Origin: an uncultured Burkholderiales bacterium
GTDB lineage: Bacteria > Pseudomonadota > Gammaproteobacteria > Burkholderiales > Burkholderiaceae_C
Direction of reading: 5' to 3'
Assembly (NCBI GenBank): GCA_903953985.1
Contig: CAJBLW010000562.1
Span: 1-8,990, forward strand
Length of the DNA: 8,990 nt
A model generated the notes under the pieces. The model searched no databases. It was not told where the DNA came from and saw only the letters and a program-made list of their open reading frames with translations. Position numbers and translations under genes: made by a program. Every line of letters starts with the position of its first letter. Within the stretch, counting starts at the first letter, position 1. Positions 1 through 6,058 of the stretch are shown piece by piece.

Positions 1-32
1 TTCTGGCATTGCCTGTTGTTGCATCCAGCACC

Positions 33-107
33 TTGTCACACCGTAAAACACCTAAAAGCACCTGTCCGGTGTGACAAATGGTGTGACAAAATGCGCTTGT
101 CACACCG
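33..107. repeat. Four-copy TTGTCACACCG repeat upstream of the integrase
   Basis: The element TTGTCACACCG occurs at 33-43 (+), 67-77 (-), 79-89 (-, one mismatch at its outer base) and 97-107 (+). Copies 1/2 and 3/4 are each in opposite orientation and the two middle copies are in tandem, giving a symmetric + - - + layout. The last copy ends 21 bp before the integrase start codon. Clustered short inverted and direct repeats next to an integrase gene are typical of integrase arm-type sites, excisionase sites or repressor operators. Which of these applies cannot be decided from the sequence. The repeat itself is seen directly; its function is inferred. Confidence 0.75.
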
Positions 108-128
108 CCAACTACCCGGAACCCCAGA

Positions 129-1181
129 ATGCCCACCATCCGAGACCGCAATGGTCGCCACACGGCGATAGTACGGATCAAGTCAGGTGGCGTCATTGTC
201 CACCAAGAAACCGAAACCTTTGATAGCCACAAACAGGCGTATTTGTGGGGCTGCGCTGTCGAGGAACAGTTTAAAAACGGCACCCATCCGGGCGCTCCGT
301 CCAAGATGACGGTGGCCGATGTGGTCAAGGCCCACCGCAAGGCGCTGGAGGATGCCGGGAAAGACACCCGTGGAATGAGCAATTCCATGAAGCACCTGAT
401 CGACTCAAGGCTTGGCATGATGCCGATTGTGCGCGTTGAATCCGGCGATGTTGTGACTTGGGGAAAGGACTTTGGGGAAACGAGAGCGCCAGGGACCGTG
501 CTTCATGCCATGATGACACTGCGAACCTGCTACCAGACCGCTAGGGCCGAGTTGAACCTAAAGGTGGATGTCGCTGTCGTGGCCGATGCTGTCACCCAAC
601 TGATGAAGCTGGGCATTGCTGGAAAGAGTACAGAGCGCGACAGGCGTGTGTCAGACGCTGAGATTGACCGGATTTGCACGCACCACGAGAGCTTGGCCGG
701 AACAACCATCCCGCTGCGGATAGCGCTGAATCTGGCGGTAGCCCTGCCCCGGCGCAGCGGTGAGCTATTTAGCAAGATGCGCTGGGAGCATTACGATGGC
801 GAAACCATCAAGCTGTTTGGCACCAAAGACCCGAAGAAGGTGCGCAATGAGGTGGTGCCAGTGCCGCCAGCGGCCAAGGCCATCATCAGCCTTCTGCCCA
901 AAGCGAAGGAAGGGTTCATCTGCCCTTGGGACCGTAAGAGCATTAGCTCTGCTGTGTTCCGGGCTTGTCAGATGCTGGGCATTGATGATCTGCACTTGCA
1001 CGATCTGCGCCATGAAGGCGTGAGCAGACTGTTTGAAGCGGGGCTGGATATCCCCAGAGTGGCTATGATTTCAGGCCACCAGAGTTGGGCAACGCTCAGA
1101 CGCTATACCCACTTGAAACCAGCCGATGTGATCGAGCGACTTACCGCCCAGTCACCCACGCCCACCACATCATCCAGATAG
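129..1181 (+). CDS. int: Phage tyrosine recombinase / integrase
   Basis: Site-specific recombinase that would integrate or excise the phage. The 350-aa length is normal for a phage integrase. The N-terminal part (about 1-55) resembles an arm-binding domain, about 60-160 the core-binding/SAM-like domain, and about 170-335 the catalytic domain. The catalytic set is complete: R209 (in RRSGEL), K233 in the beta-hairpin (GTKDPKK), H291-x-x-R294 (LHDLRH), H317 (SGHQSW) and nucleophile Y326 (RRYTH). The ATG at 129 has only a weak upstream GGA, so translation may be poor or leaderless-like, but the protein N-terminus fits the family and no better start is seen. The gene ends 9 bp before the convergent holin gene. 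The repeats just upstream may be its binding sites or regulatory operators. Confidence 0.95.
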   Translation: MPTIRDRNGRHTAIVRIKSGGVIVHQETETFDSHKQAYLWGCAVEEQFKNGTHPGAPSKMTVADVVKAHRKALEDAGKDTRGMSNSMKHLIDSRLGMMPIVRVESGDVVTWGKDFGETRAPGTVLHAMMTLRTCYQTARAELNLKVDVAVVADAVTQLMKLGIAGKSTERDRRVSDAEIDRICTHHESLAGTTIPLRIALNLAVALPRRSGELFSKMRWEHYDGETIKLFGTKDPKKVRNEVVPVPPAAKAIISLLPKAKEGFICPWDRKSISSAVFRACQMLGIDDLHLHDLRHEGVSRLFEAGLDIPRVAMISGHQSWATLRRYTHLKPADVIERLTAQSPTPTTSSR

Positions 1182-1190
1182 CCAGCGGGG

Positions 1191-1685
1191 TCATTTTCCA
1201 GCCAGCATTTGGTCTTTGCGCTGGCTCCCGTTGCTGCTTCCTAGCCAAAAGTTAACCACTGCACCGAAGGCCGCGCCAAGTGCTCCAAGCATGATCAGCA
1301 GGGGCTCAGTCGGCTTGTACTCCCACACCAGCATAGTCACCAGAATGCCGAAGAATCCGGCTGTGACGAAGGTGGACAAAGTTGCCGGGAAGTAGCTGCG
1401 GGTCTGCTTCTGCATATCCCGAGCGTCCTTGGTGTTGTCCATGTCCAGTTTGGCGACATCAATCTCATGTGTCTTGCAGAACTTCTGGAAGTCGATCTCC
1501 GCCAGCTTGATCTGGGCGATCTGAGCAGGGTCCATTTTGGTTCCGTTCAGGACTTCACTCACATCCTTAACCGTCTTGCTGTCCAGCCCGAGCTTGTCAG
1601 CAATGAACGCAGCAGCAGCGCCGCCAAGAGGGCCACCTAGCGCGGTGCCGAGTAGTGGGGCTATGGTCTTGAGTAGGTCGTTCAT
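1191..1685 (-). CDS. 3-TM holin (GTA-type holin family)
   Basis: Probable holin, which would form inner-membrane lesions to release the endolysin. The 164-aa protein has a Gly/Ala-rich hydrophobic N-terminal segment (about 8-30), a charged middle with the family-like stretch DNTKDARDMQ (83-92), and two clear membrane spans (about 101-121 and 127-148), followed by a WLGSSNGSQRKD tail (147-158). This layout matches the family named 'holin of 3TMs, for gene-transfer release'. Its ATG overlaps the endolysin stop by one base (TAATG), indicating translational coupling. It is the last gene of the leftward operon and its stop lies 9 bp from the end of the convergent integrase, so there is no room for a dedicated terminator between them. 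The family call rests on remembered sequence pattern. Confidence 0.85.
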   Translation of the reverse strand: MNDLLKTIAPLLGTALGGPLGGAAAAFIADKLGLDSKTVKDVSEVLNGTKMDPAQIAQIKLAEIDFQKFCKTHEIDVAKLDMDNTKDARDMQKQTRSYFPATLSTFVTAGFFGILVTMLVWEYKPTEPLLIMLGALGAAFGAVVNFWLGSSNGSQRKDQMLAGK

Positions 1686-2113
1686 TATTTAAATCCTCGC
1701 GTTCCGAATCGGTCAATGATCAAAGCCTGAAAGCGATTGCGCTCTGCGAAGCTGATATGCACCCATGAGTCATATTCCAAGATCACTTGGTCGTAGTCCA
1801 GATCACTATTGACGATGGCCTCCACGATCCGGCGTGGCGTGGCGAATGGGCTGGTAAAGTCCACCGCCTCGGCTTTTAGGTGCTGGCTGGAATCTTTCGA
1901 TCCCACGGCATCGTTCACCGGCTTGCACCGATACCCACTGCTGATGTGGATGGCGTTGGCATTGAGCAAGACGCGCACCCTCTCCAGCCCTTGGCAAGTG
2001 CGAATCGCAGAAGCCTTTAGCGCAATCGGCAAGTCGTTGCTGATTCCCATCCGTGCAGCCGTTTGGCTATGGACAAATTCTTCAAGGCTGAAATGCGGGG
2101 TCAATTGCGTCAT
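1685..2113 (-). CDS. Endolysin, M15-family peptidase (D-Ala-D-Ala carboxypeptidase-like)
   Basis: Probable peptidoglycan-cleaving lysis enzyme of the zinc peptidase M15 group (Peptidase_M15_3-like). The 142-aa single-domain protein begins with the typical HFSLEEFVHS segment (7-16). It then shows SSGYRCKPVN (58-67), the first zinc-binding block SQHLKAEAVDF with H78 and D85, and the second block WVHISF with H119. There is no signal peptide, so export would need the neighbouring holin. It starts inside an ATGA overlap with the upstream 35-aa gene and ends in a TAATG overlap with the holin, so the lysis genes are translationally coupled. Length and key residues are intact, so it should be functional. 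Confidence 0.9.
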   Translation of the reverse strand: MTQLTPHFSLEEFVHSQTAARMGISNDLPIALKASAIRTCQGLERVRVLLNANAIHISSGYRCKPVNDAVGSKDSSQHLKAEAVDFTSPFATPRRIVEAIVNSDLDYDQVILEYDSWVHISFAERNRFQALIIDRFGTRGFK

Positions 2114-2217
2114 TTCTCGTCCCTCGGTTCGTCGTTGTCGCCCGGCAGGAACATGTCAGCCACGGAGTACACGCAGGCACCCGCGAAGATCAGGAAAATT
2201 GCTACAGGCCACATCAT
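2110..2217 (-). CDS. 35-aa membrane peptide in the lysis operon
   Basis: A small reading frame set exactly between two genes: its first ATG overlaps the stop of the upstream 115-aa gene (ATGA, 2214-2217), and its own TGA overlaps the endolysin start (ATGA, 2110-2113). The peptide begins MMWPVAIFLIFAGAC, one hydrophobic span of about 20 residues, and ends in an acidic tail (PGDNDEPRDEK). The double overlap strongly supports translation. The function is unknown. The span could anchor a small antiholin or accessory peptide. The AGAC sequence before the tail is a poor lipobox (Ala where Leu is normal at -3), so a tiny outer-membrane spanin-like lipoprotein is possible but weakly supported, especially since the N-terminus has no basic residue. 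Confidence 0.75.
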   Translation of the reverse strand: MMWPVAIFLIFAGACVYSVADMFLPGDNDEPRDEK

Positions 2218-2561
2218 TTCGGCATCTCCGGTAAGTCCTCAATATCGTCCTTGCGGAGTTCCACCATGTCGTCGATCAAGTCCTGCGGAATCTCGATTTC
2301 GTGATGTTGGAGCAAGCCTTCTAGTCGAATCATCACGACCACCAGCTTGGTGACCTTGACTGCGAACCTGTGAATCTTGTCGTCCTGCACGATGGCTCGC
2401 CGGTCCTGCACTTTGGCATGCTCTTCCATTGCTTTTAGCCTATCCAACACTGAGCCGTTCAGGGAGTCGCCTTTGAACATATTGAGCAGCTTGGGGCCTA
2501 CAACCGCAAGGGTGAGTAGCGCAGCAACAATGCTGCCGCCAACTGTTGTCATGGATTTCAT
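2214..2561 (-). CDS. 115-aa phage protein, one membrane segment plus helical domain
   Basis: Unrecognised lysis-operon protein. A longer in-frame extension exists to 2813, but the ATG at 2561 overlaps the stop of the upstream membrane-protein gene (ATGA) with a GGA-type ribosome site about 9 bases upstream. The extension would cover most of that gene, so the 115-aa version is preferred. The protein starts MKSMTTVGG and has a hydrophobic segment at about 9-28 (SIVAALLTLAVVGPKLL). A long charged helix-prone region with alternating hydrophobics follows (about 38-85), then an acidic C-terminus (DDMVELRKDDIEDLPEM). A single N-terminal anchor followed by a helical tail is the layout of an inner-membrane spanin (Rz-like), but the sequence does not identify it as one. 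A structural or holin-associated role is equally possible. Confidence 0.75.
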   Translation of the reverse strand: MKSMTTVGGSIVAALLTLAVVGPKLLNMFKGDSLNGSVLDRLKAMEEHAKVQDRRAIVQDDKIHRFAVKVTKLVVVMIRLEGLLQHHEIEIPQDLIDDMVELRKDDIEDLPEMPK

Positions 2562-2968
2562 GATTTCGTCCACAGCAGCCTTTCGTCCCAAAATACCCGA
2601 CTCAGAATCCATGTCTCCTGCAGCGCGGGGACGAAAAACAGCAGGCCCAGCCCAAAGTTCGGTGCGACCCATTGCGCGGCTAAGAAGAAGCCCCACAGGA
2701 CGATTGACATCAGTGGTGTCAACACGCGGGTCAGCACATTCCCATGCCACCACAGCACAGCGATACAGCGGCTGATGGATATGTAGGCAAGGATCAACGC
2801 CCACACCCACCACGGAGCCAGATCAAGCAGCAGGTGAATGTCAGAGGTGTCATCGCCTGCTTTGAGGATCATCCCGACAGACGCGAGCGCAGCTATCCAG
2901 ATCGACCAGTATTTGGTCGGACCTGTGTCGCCTTTGTAGAGGCAATATAGGCGCTCTGATACGCTCAC
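2558..2968 (-). CDS. 136-aa multi-span membrane protein (phage)
   Basis: Unrecognised integral membrane protein encoded in the phage late operon. Hydrophobic segments lie at about 20-36, 50-74, 80-102 and 104-123, so three or four spans are likely. Tryptophans cluster in the second and third (APWWVWAL, AVLWWHG). The start is GTG at 2968, inside a GTGA overlap with the stop of the upstream 80-aa gene. Its stop overlaps the ATG of the next gene (ATGA). Such coupling and its place just before the lysis genes suggest an accessory lysis or superinfection-related membrane protein, but there is no motif to assign a function. Confidence 0.8.
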   Translation of the reverse strand: MSVSERLYCLYKGDTGPTKYWSIWIAALASVGMILKAGDDTSDIHLLLDLAPWWVWALILAYISISRCIAVLWWHGNVLTRVLTPLMSIVLWGFFLAAQWVAPNFGLGLLFFVPALQETWILSRVFWDERLLWTKS

Positions 2969-3207
2969 CGCTGATCCTCTGGGAGATTAAATTTTACGGA
3001 GTAGTAGGCTTTTTTGCAGTGGTCTTCCTGACCGAGCCACGAGAATAGCCAGTCGATCATTGGTCGGGCTTTTCCGTAGAGCAAGCCCAGCTTCTCAGCG
3101 CGATATGCGGCAGAGGAAAAAGACTCCGATGGGTAGCTTCCACCCAGCGTGCATACTGCAAACAGGAAGCAATCCAGAGCGAGTAGTACATTGATCAGGC
3201 GGGCCAT
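2965..3207 (-). CDS. 80-aa small phage protein
   Basis: Small protein that resembles a recurrent family found near lysis and tail genes of temperate phages of Proteobacteria. Family-like features are an N-terminal hydrophobic stretch (INVLLALDCFLFAVCTLGG, 5-23), a central SESFSSAAYRAEK segment (27-39), and RPMIDWLF (48-55) followed by EDHCKKA (61-67). I know of no established function for this family. The hydrophobic start could be a membrane anchor or a signal-like helix. Its ATG lies 13 bp inside the upstream 137-aa gene, and its TGA overlaps the GTG of the next gene, so it is translationally coupled on both sides. Confidence 0.8.
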   Translation of the reverse strand: MARLINVLLALDCFLFAVCTLGGSYPSESFSSAAYRAEKLGLLYGKARPMIDWLFSWLGQEDHCKKAYYSVKFNLPEDQR

Positions 3208-3608
3208 ACCATCGGGTCCAGCAGATCCAGCGCAGCCTCAACTGTCGCAGGCATTGCCATAGTTCCGGCTTGCACTTGCGCCAGCATTGCGTATGCCTTG
3301 GCGTTCTGCGTATCCATCCAAGTGGCGAACGCTACACCTTCCGCGTGGAATGGTCCGGGGTAGCCTGCTCGCATGGCGCAAGTGATGCGGTTGTCGTAGT
3401 GGCGGGACTGCGCCGTTGTGTCGAACAGCTTGTCCATTGCCGTCGAAATATCAGCCGGTGTCAGGGGCGGTTCGATATACGGTTCAGGCGTATTACCCGC
3501 AGCAACCCACGCTATGTATGCCGCGTAGTCGCTGTTGGCTTGATCGTTCGGTATGCAAGCTCCGTCCGTTGTTCGGATGATGCTGGATGTTTTTGTGAGT
3601 TGGTACAT
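3195..3608 (-). CDS. Phage tail-fibre-associated / tail assembly-type protein, 137 aa
   Basis: Hypothetical phage protein placed directly after the tail gene, the usual place for a tail fibre assembly chaperone or accessory protein. It shows the widespread N-terminal pattern IPNDQANSDYAAYIAWVAAG (19-38) followed by NTPEPY, seen at the start of many such proteins. A proline linker follows (about 43-52). The rest is a mixed C-terminal region in which AQSRHYDNRITCAMRAGY (66-83) and FHAEGVAFATWMD (87-99) resemble the helical segment common in these proteins. Its ATG directly abuts the TAA of the truncated tail gene (stop 3609-3611, start 3606-3608), so it is the second cistron. The role is inferred from position and pattern; no catalytic motif is present. 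Confidence 0.75.
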   Translation of the reverse strand: MYQLTKTSSIIRTTDGACIPNDQANSDYAAYIAWVAAGNTPEPYIEPPLTPADISTAMDKLFDTTAQSRHYDNRITCAMRAGYPGPFHAEGVAFATWMDTQNAKAYAMLAQVQAGTMAMPATVEAALDLLDPMVWPA

Positions 3609-3779
3609 TTATAACCTCGCTGATGCAGTGAAATGACCGTAAATTGCATTCCCAGCAGCTACACCAACCGAAGAACTAGCCAGCATGATTGAGTCACCTG
3701 CAATTCCTCCATTCGATGCAGCTACATCTGCCAACGAACCTCCGTTACGCCAGACCCCACTAGCACCATGGGCATGGCT
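3609..3779 (-). pseudogene. 3' end of a phage tail-type gene, truncated at the mfd junction
   Basis: An open frame on the minus strand runs from a TAA in mfd-derived sequence (3780-3782) to a TAA at 3609-3611 that abuts the next gene. It encodes about 52 phage-like residues: HGASGVWRNGGSLAD near its start, then a Gly/Ala/Ser-rich beta-type stretch (GDSIMLASSSVGVAAGNAIY) ending FTASARL. The SGVWRNGG motif and low-complexity texture are like C-termini of tail fibres and receptor-binding tail proteins. There is no start codon or upstream coding part, because the sequence changes to mfd at about 3768. The remaining piece cannot be functional by itself. The tail-protein identity is inferred from composition and the downstream assembly-type gene. 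Confidence 0.65.
3747..3779. other. Phage/host junction inside mfd
   Basis: To the left, the minus strand reads as a phage tail C-terminus. To the right, the plus strand reads as Mfd from GMALEGLRDLS onward. The plus-strand frame just before the change gives T-P-D-P-T-S-T-M-G-M-A, which looks like a damaged version of the conserved Mfd/RecG helicase motif T-P-I-P-R-T-L-G-M-A. Phage and mfd sequence may therefore share short similarity here, and the exact crossover is uncertain within about 30 bp. Both genes are broken at this point. It could be an attachment site, an illegitimate recombination point or an assembly misjoin. Confidence 0.7.
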
Positions 3780-4937
3780 TTAGAAGGCCTGCGCGATTTG
3801 AGCGTGATTGCGACTGCGCCACAGCGCCGCTTGGCCATCAAGACCTTTGTGCGCAACGAAGGCACAGGCGTGATCCGCGAGGCGGTGCTGCGCGAACTCA
3901 AGCGCGGCGGGCAGTGCTACTTTTTGCACAACGAAGTCGACACCATCGAAAACCGCCGCCAAAAACTCGAAGAAATCCTGCCCGAAGCCCGCATCGCCGT
4001 GGCCCACGGCCAAATGCCCGAGCGTGAGCTGGAGCGGGTGATGCGCGACTTTGTGGCCCAGCGTTACAACATCTTGCTGTGCTCGACCATCATCGAGACC
4101 GGCATCGACGTGCCCACGGCCAACACCATCGTGATTTCACGCGCCGACAAGTTCGGCCTGGCCCAGCTGCACCAGTTGCGCGGGCGTGTGGGCCGCTCAC
4201 ACCACCAAGCCTATGCCTATTTGATGGTGCCCGAGATCGACGGACTGACCAAGCAAGCGGCCCAGCGGCTCGACGCCATCCAGCAAATGGAAGAACTGGG
4301 CAGCGGCTTTTATTTGGCCATGCACGACCTGGAGATTCGCGGCGCAGGCGAAGTGCTCGGCGAAAACCAGAGCGGCAACATGCTCGAAGTGGGCTTTCAG
4401 CTTTACAACGAGATGCTGTCCGAAGCCGTGCGCTGCTTGAAGTTGGGCAAGGAACCCGATTTGCTCAGCCCCCTGTCGGTCACGACTGACATCAACCTGC
4501 ACGCCCCCGCCCTGCTGCCCAACGACTATTGCGGCGACGTGCACCTGCGCTTGTCCTTCTACAAAAAGCTGGCCACTGCCAAAACCAGCGACCAGATCGA
4601 CGCCCTGCTCGAAGAACTTGTCGACCGCTTCGGCAAACTGCCCCCGCAAGCGCAAACCCTGGTGGATGTGCACCGCCTGCGCGTGCTGACCCAGCCCTAT
4701 GGCGTGATCAAAGTCGACGCCGCCCCGGGCGTGATCCAGATCACCTTCAAGCCCAACCCGCCCATAGACCCCATGGCCATCATTGGCCTGATCCAGAAGA
4801 ACAAACACATCAAGCTGGCAGGCAACGACAAAATCCGCATCGAACGCGAACTGCCCGACCCCAAGGCGCGGGCGCAGATGGTGCGGGATGTGTTGCGGAG
4901 TTTGGGGATGCCAAAAATTGAGGCTGTGGAGGCCTGA
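3768..4937 (+). CDS. mfd: Mfd transcription-repair coupling factor, C-terminal fragment (5'-truncated)
   Basis: Mfd removes RNA polymerase stalled at DNA lesions and recruits UvrA. Full-length proteins have about 1150 residues; only the last ~390 remain. The fragment begins just after helicase motif III and carries the second RecA-like lobe: motif IV region (GGQCYFLHNEV, 47-57), motif V (STIIETGIDVPTANT, 106-120) and motif VI (QLHQLRGRVGRSHHQAYA, 133-150). The TRG translocation region follows (LGSGFYLAMHDLEIRGAGE, 177-195), then the C-terminal TRCF/D7 domain from about 240. Missing are the UvrB-like domains, the RNA polymerase-interacting domain, and the Walker A and DEAD-type lobe, so ATPase function is lost unless the rest lies elsewhere. 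The ATG at 3768 only marks where homology begins and has no ribosome site. Codon use is host-like and the sequence is otherwise undamaged, so truncation is recent or artefactual. Confidence 0.93.
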   Translation: MGMALEGLRDLSVIATAPQRRLAIKTFVRNEGTGVIREAVLRELKRGGQCYFLHNEVDTIENRRQKLEEILPEARIAVAHGQMPERELERVMRDFVAQRYNILLCSTIIETGIDVPTANTIVISRADKFGLAQLHQLRGRVGRSHHQAYAYLMVPEIDGLTKQAAQRLDAIQQMEELGSGFYLAMHDLEIRGAGEVLGENQSGNMLEVGFQLYNEMLSEAVRCLKLGKEPDLLSPLSVTTDINLHAPALLPNDYCGDVHLRLSFYKKLATAKTSDQIDALLEELVDRFGKLPPQAQTLVDVHRLRVLTQPYGVIKVDAAPGVIQITFKPNPPIDPMAIIGLIQKNKHIKLAGNDKIRIERELPDPKARAQMVRDVLRSLGMPKIEAVEA

Positions 4938-4969
4938 CCCAGTGGCTTGCGGGGGCTCTGCTCAGCGGC

Positions 4970-4998
4970 TTTTGGTGATCCCAAATGGGTGCCATAAT
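4970..4998 (+). promoter_or_regulatory. Possible sigma-70 promoter before the Bug/MDR cluster
   Basis: A TTTTGG (4970-4975) is followed after 17 bp by CATAAT (4993-4998), lying 78 bp upstream of the ATG of the first binding-protein gene. The -10 element matches TATAAT at five of six positions; the -35 is poor. The surrounding 139-bp gap between mfd and the next gene is AT-richer than its flanks. No mapped start or regulator site supports it; this is a pattern match only. Confidence 0.35.
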
Positions 4999-5076
4999 AA
5001 ATTCGCGTGGTCGGATTACTGATCCCTCGCGACAAAAATAAAGGTGCCGGTCCGAAGCGCCCACAGGAGACCCACA

Positions 5077-6048
5077 ATGCCATTCCAGATTTTCCGCCGC
5101 GGCCGCCGTGTGCTACTGCTTGCCCTTGCCACCCTGGCGCTTGGCACCTCGGCCCAGACTTGGCCCGACCGCCCGATCAAGCTGGTGGTGCCTTTCCCAC
5201 CAGGCGGCGGTGCCGATACGGCCGCCCGCATGTACGGCGAGAAGCTGTCGGCGCTGCTGGGGCAACCGGTGCTGATCGACAACAAGCCGGGCGCCAGCGG
5301 CAACATCGGCGCCGAACTGGTGACGCGCGCACCTGCCGACGGTTACACGCTACTTTTCGCCAACGAGTTCCTGGCCACCAACCCGCTGATGTTCAAGGAA
5401 ATCCGCTACGACTCGATCAAGGACTTCGTGCCCATCGCGAAAGTGGCGAGCAATGCTGCCGCCATTGCGGTGCACCCCAGCCTCGCCGTGAAGACGATCC
5501 AGGAACTGATTGCTCTTGGCCGGACAAAGAACCTCAACTACGCGTCACCTGGCGTCGGCACCGGGCCGCACCTGTTCGGGCAGCTGATCGCGATGCAGAC
5601 CGGTGCGAAGTTCACCAACATTCCTTACAAAGGGTCGGCTCCGGCCACGGCGGATGCAGTGGGCGGACAGGTGGACTTCATCATCTCCACCTTGTCGCCC
5701 ATGGTGCCGCACTTCAATTCCGGTCGTCTGCGCGGCCTGGCCATCACCGGCGGCAAGCGCTCACCTCAAGCGCCCGATGTTCCGACGCTGATCGAATCCG
5801 GCTTGATCAGCCAGCGGTACGAAGTCTGGTACGGCGTCGTGGCACCTGCTGCCGTTCCGCGTCCCATCACCACGCGGCTGCAGCAGGCGTCCTCCCAGGT
5901 GCTGCGCGACCCTGAACTGCTGAACAAGCTGCGCAACGCCGGCTTCGACGTGGAGCCGAGCATTGGCGACGACTTTGGGGCGGAACTGCGCGCGGACATT
6001 GAGCGCTGGGTGCGCGTCATCCGCGATGCAAAAATTTCTCGAGAATAG
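5077..6048 (+). CDS. Bug-family (TctC-type) periplasmic solute-binding protein 1
   Basis: Extracytoplasmic binding protein of the tripartite tricarboxylate transporter type, expected to bind a carboxylate or similar small organic compound in the periplasm. The 323-aa length is typical. The ATG at 5077 has AGGAG seven bases upstream and gives a proper signal peptide: basic RRGRR (7-11), hydrophobic core 12-22, likely cleavage after TSA-26. An upstream GTG at 5044 would add eleven polar residues before the signal and is rejected. Family motifs follow: WPDRPIKLVVPFPPGGGAD (29-47), IDNKPGASGNIGAE (67-80) and PADGYTLLF (86-94). The ligand cannot be predicted. It is 10 bp upstream of an oxidoreductase gene, implying co-transcription, and no TctA/TctB permease genes are nearby, as is usual for this expanded family. 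Confidence 0.93.
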   Translation: MPFQIFRRGRRVLLLALATLALGTSAQTWPDRPIKLVVPFPPGGGADTAARMYGEKLSALLGQPVLIDNKPGASGNIGAELVTRAPADGYTLLFANEFLATNPLMFKEIRYDSIKDFVPIAKVASNAAAIAVHPSLAVKTIQELIALGRTKNLNYASPGVGTGPHLFGQLIAMQTGAKFTNIPYKGSAPATADAVGGQVDFIISTLSPMVPHFNSGRLRGLAITGGKRSPQAPDVPTLIESGLISQRYEVWYGVVAPAAVPRPITTRLQQASSQVLRDPELLNKLRNAGFDVEPSIGDDFGAELRADIERWVRVIRDAKISRE

Positions 6049-6058
6049 GAGCAGTGAC

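Larger units (their letters stand above)
1..3770. mobile_element. Prophage segment: integrase plus lysis/tail-end module
   Basis: The left 3.77 kb consists of a phage tyrosine integrase facing a tightly packed leftward operon that carries a tail-gene 3' end, a tail-fibre-associated-type protein, small membrane proteins, an M15-type endolysin and a 3-TM holin. This is the usual end of a late operon in a temperate tailed phage. Base and codon use are less GC-rich than the host genes to the right. The left boundary lies outside the window. The right boundary falls inside both a phage tail gene and the host mfd gene at about 3747-3779. No structural, packaging or replication genes are visible, so completeness of the element cannot be judged. 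A chimeric contig is also possible. Confidence 0.85.

Noticed and set aside
21..35. Possible left attachment core: AGCACCTTG resembling AGCACCATG at the right junction
   Set aside because: Only about eight positions match, AGCACC also occurs at 57-62, and the sequence left of it does not read as the missing part of mfd.
33..107. CRISPR array or plasmid iterons
   Set aside because: The units are 11 bp in mixed orientation with uneven short spacing, beside an integrase; no spacer structure, cas gene or replication protein is seen.
2562..2813. N-terminal extension of the 115-aa phage gene to 199 aa
   Set aside because: It lies within the 136-aa membrane-protein gene in another frame and has an arginine/proline-rich shadow-like composition. 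The ATG at 2561 sits in an ATGA overlap with a ribosome site.
4197..4808. Long minus-strand open frame of 203 codons opposite mfd
   Set aside because: It is a His/Gln/Gly/Val-rich antisense shadow of a high-GC gene whose plus-strand product is unmistakable Mfd.
5044..5076. Upstream GTG start for the first Bug protein
   Set aside because: It would put eleven polar and basic residues before a complete signal peptide, and the AGGAG site is spaced for the ATG at 5077.
5963..6058. Upstream start for the MDR enzyme
   Set aside because: The extension overlaps the 3' end of the first Bug gene in another frame, while the ATG at 6059 has its own AGGAG and matches the family N-terminus.
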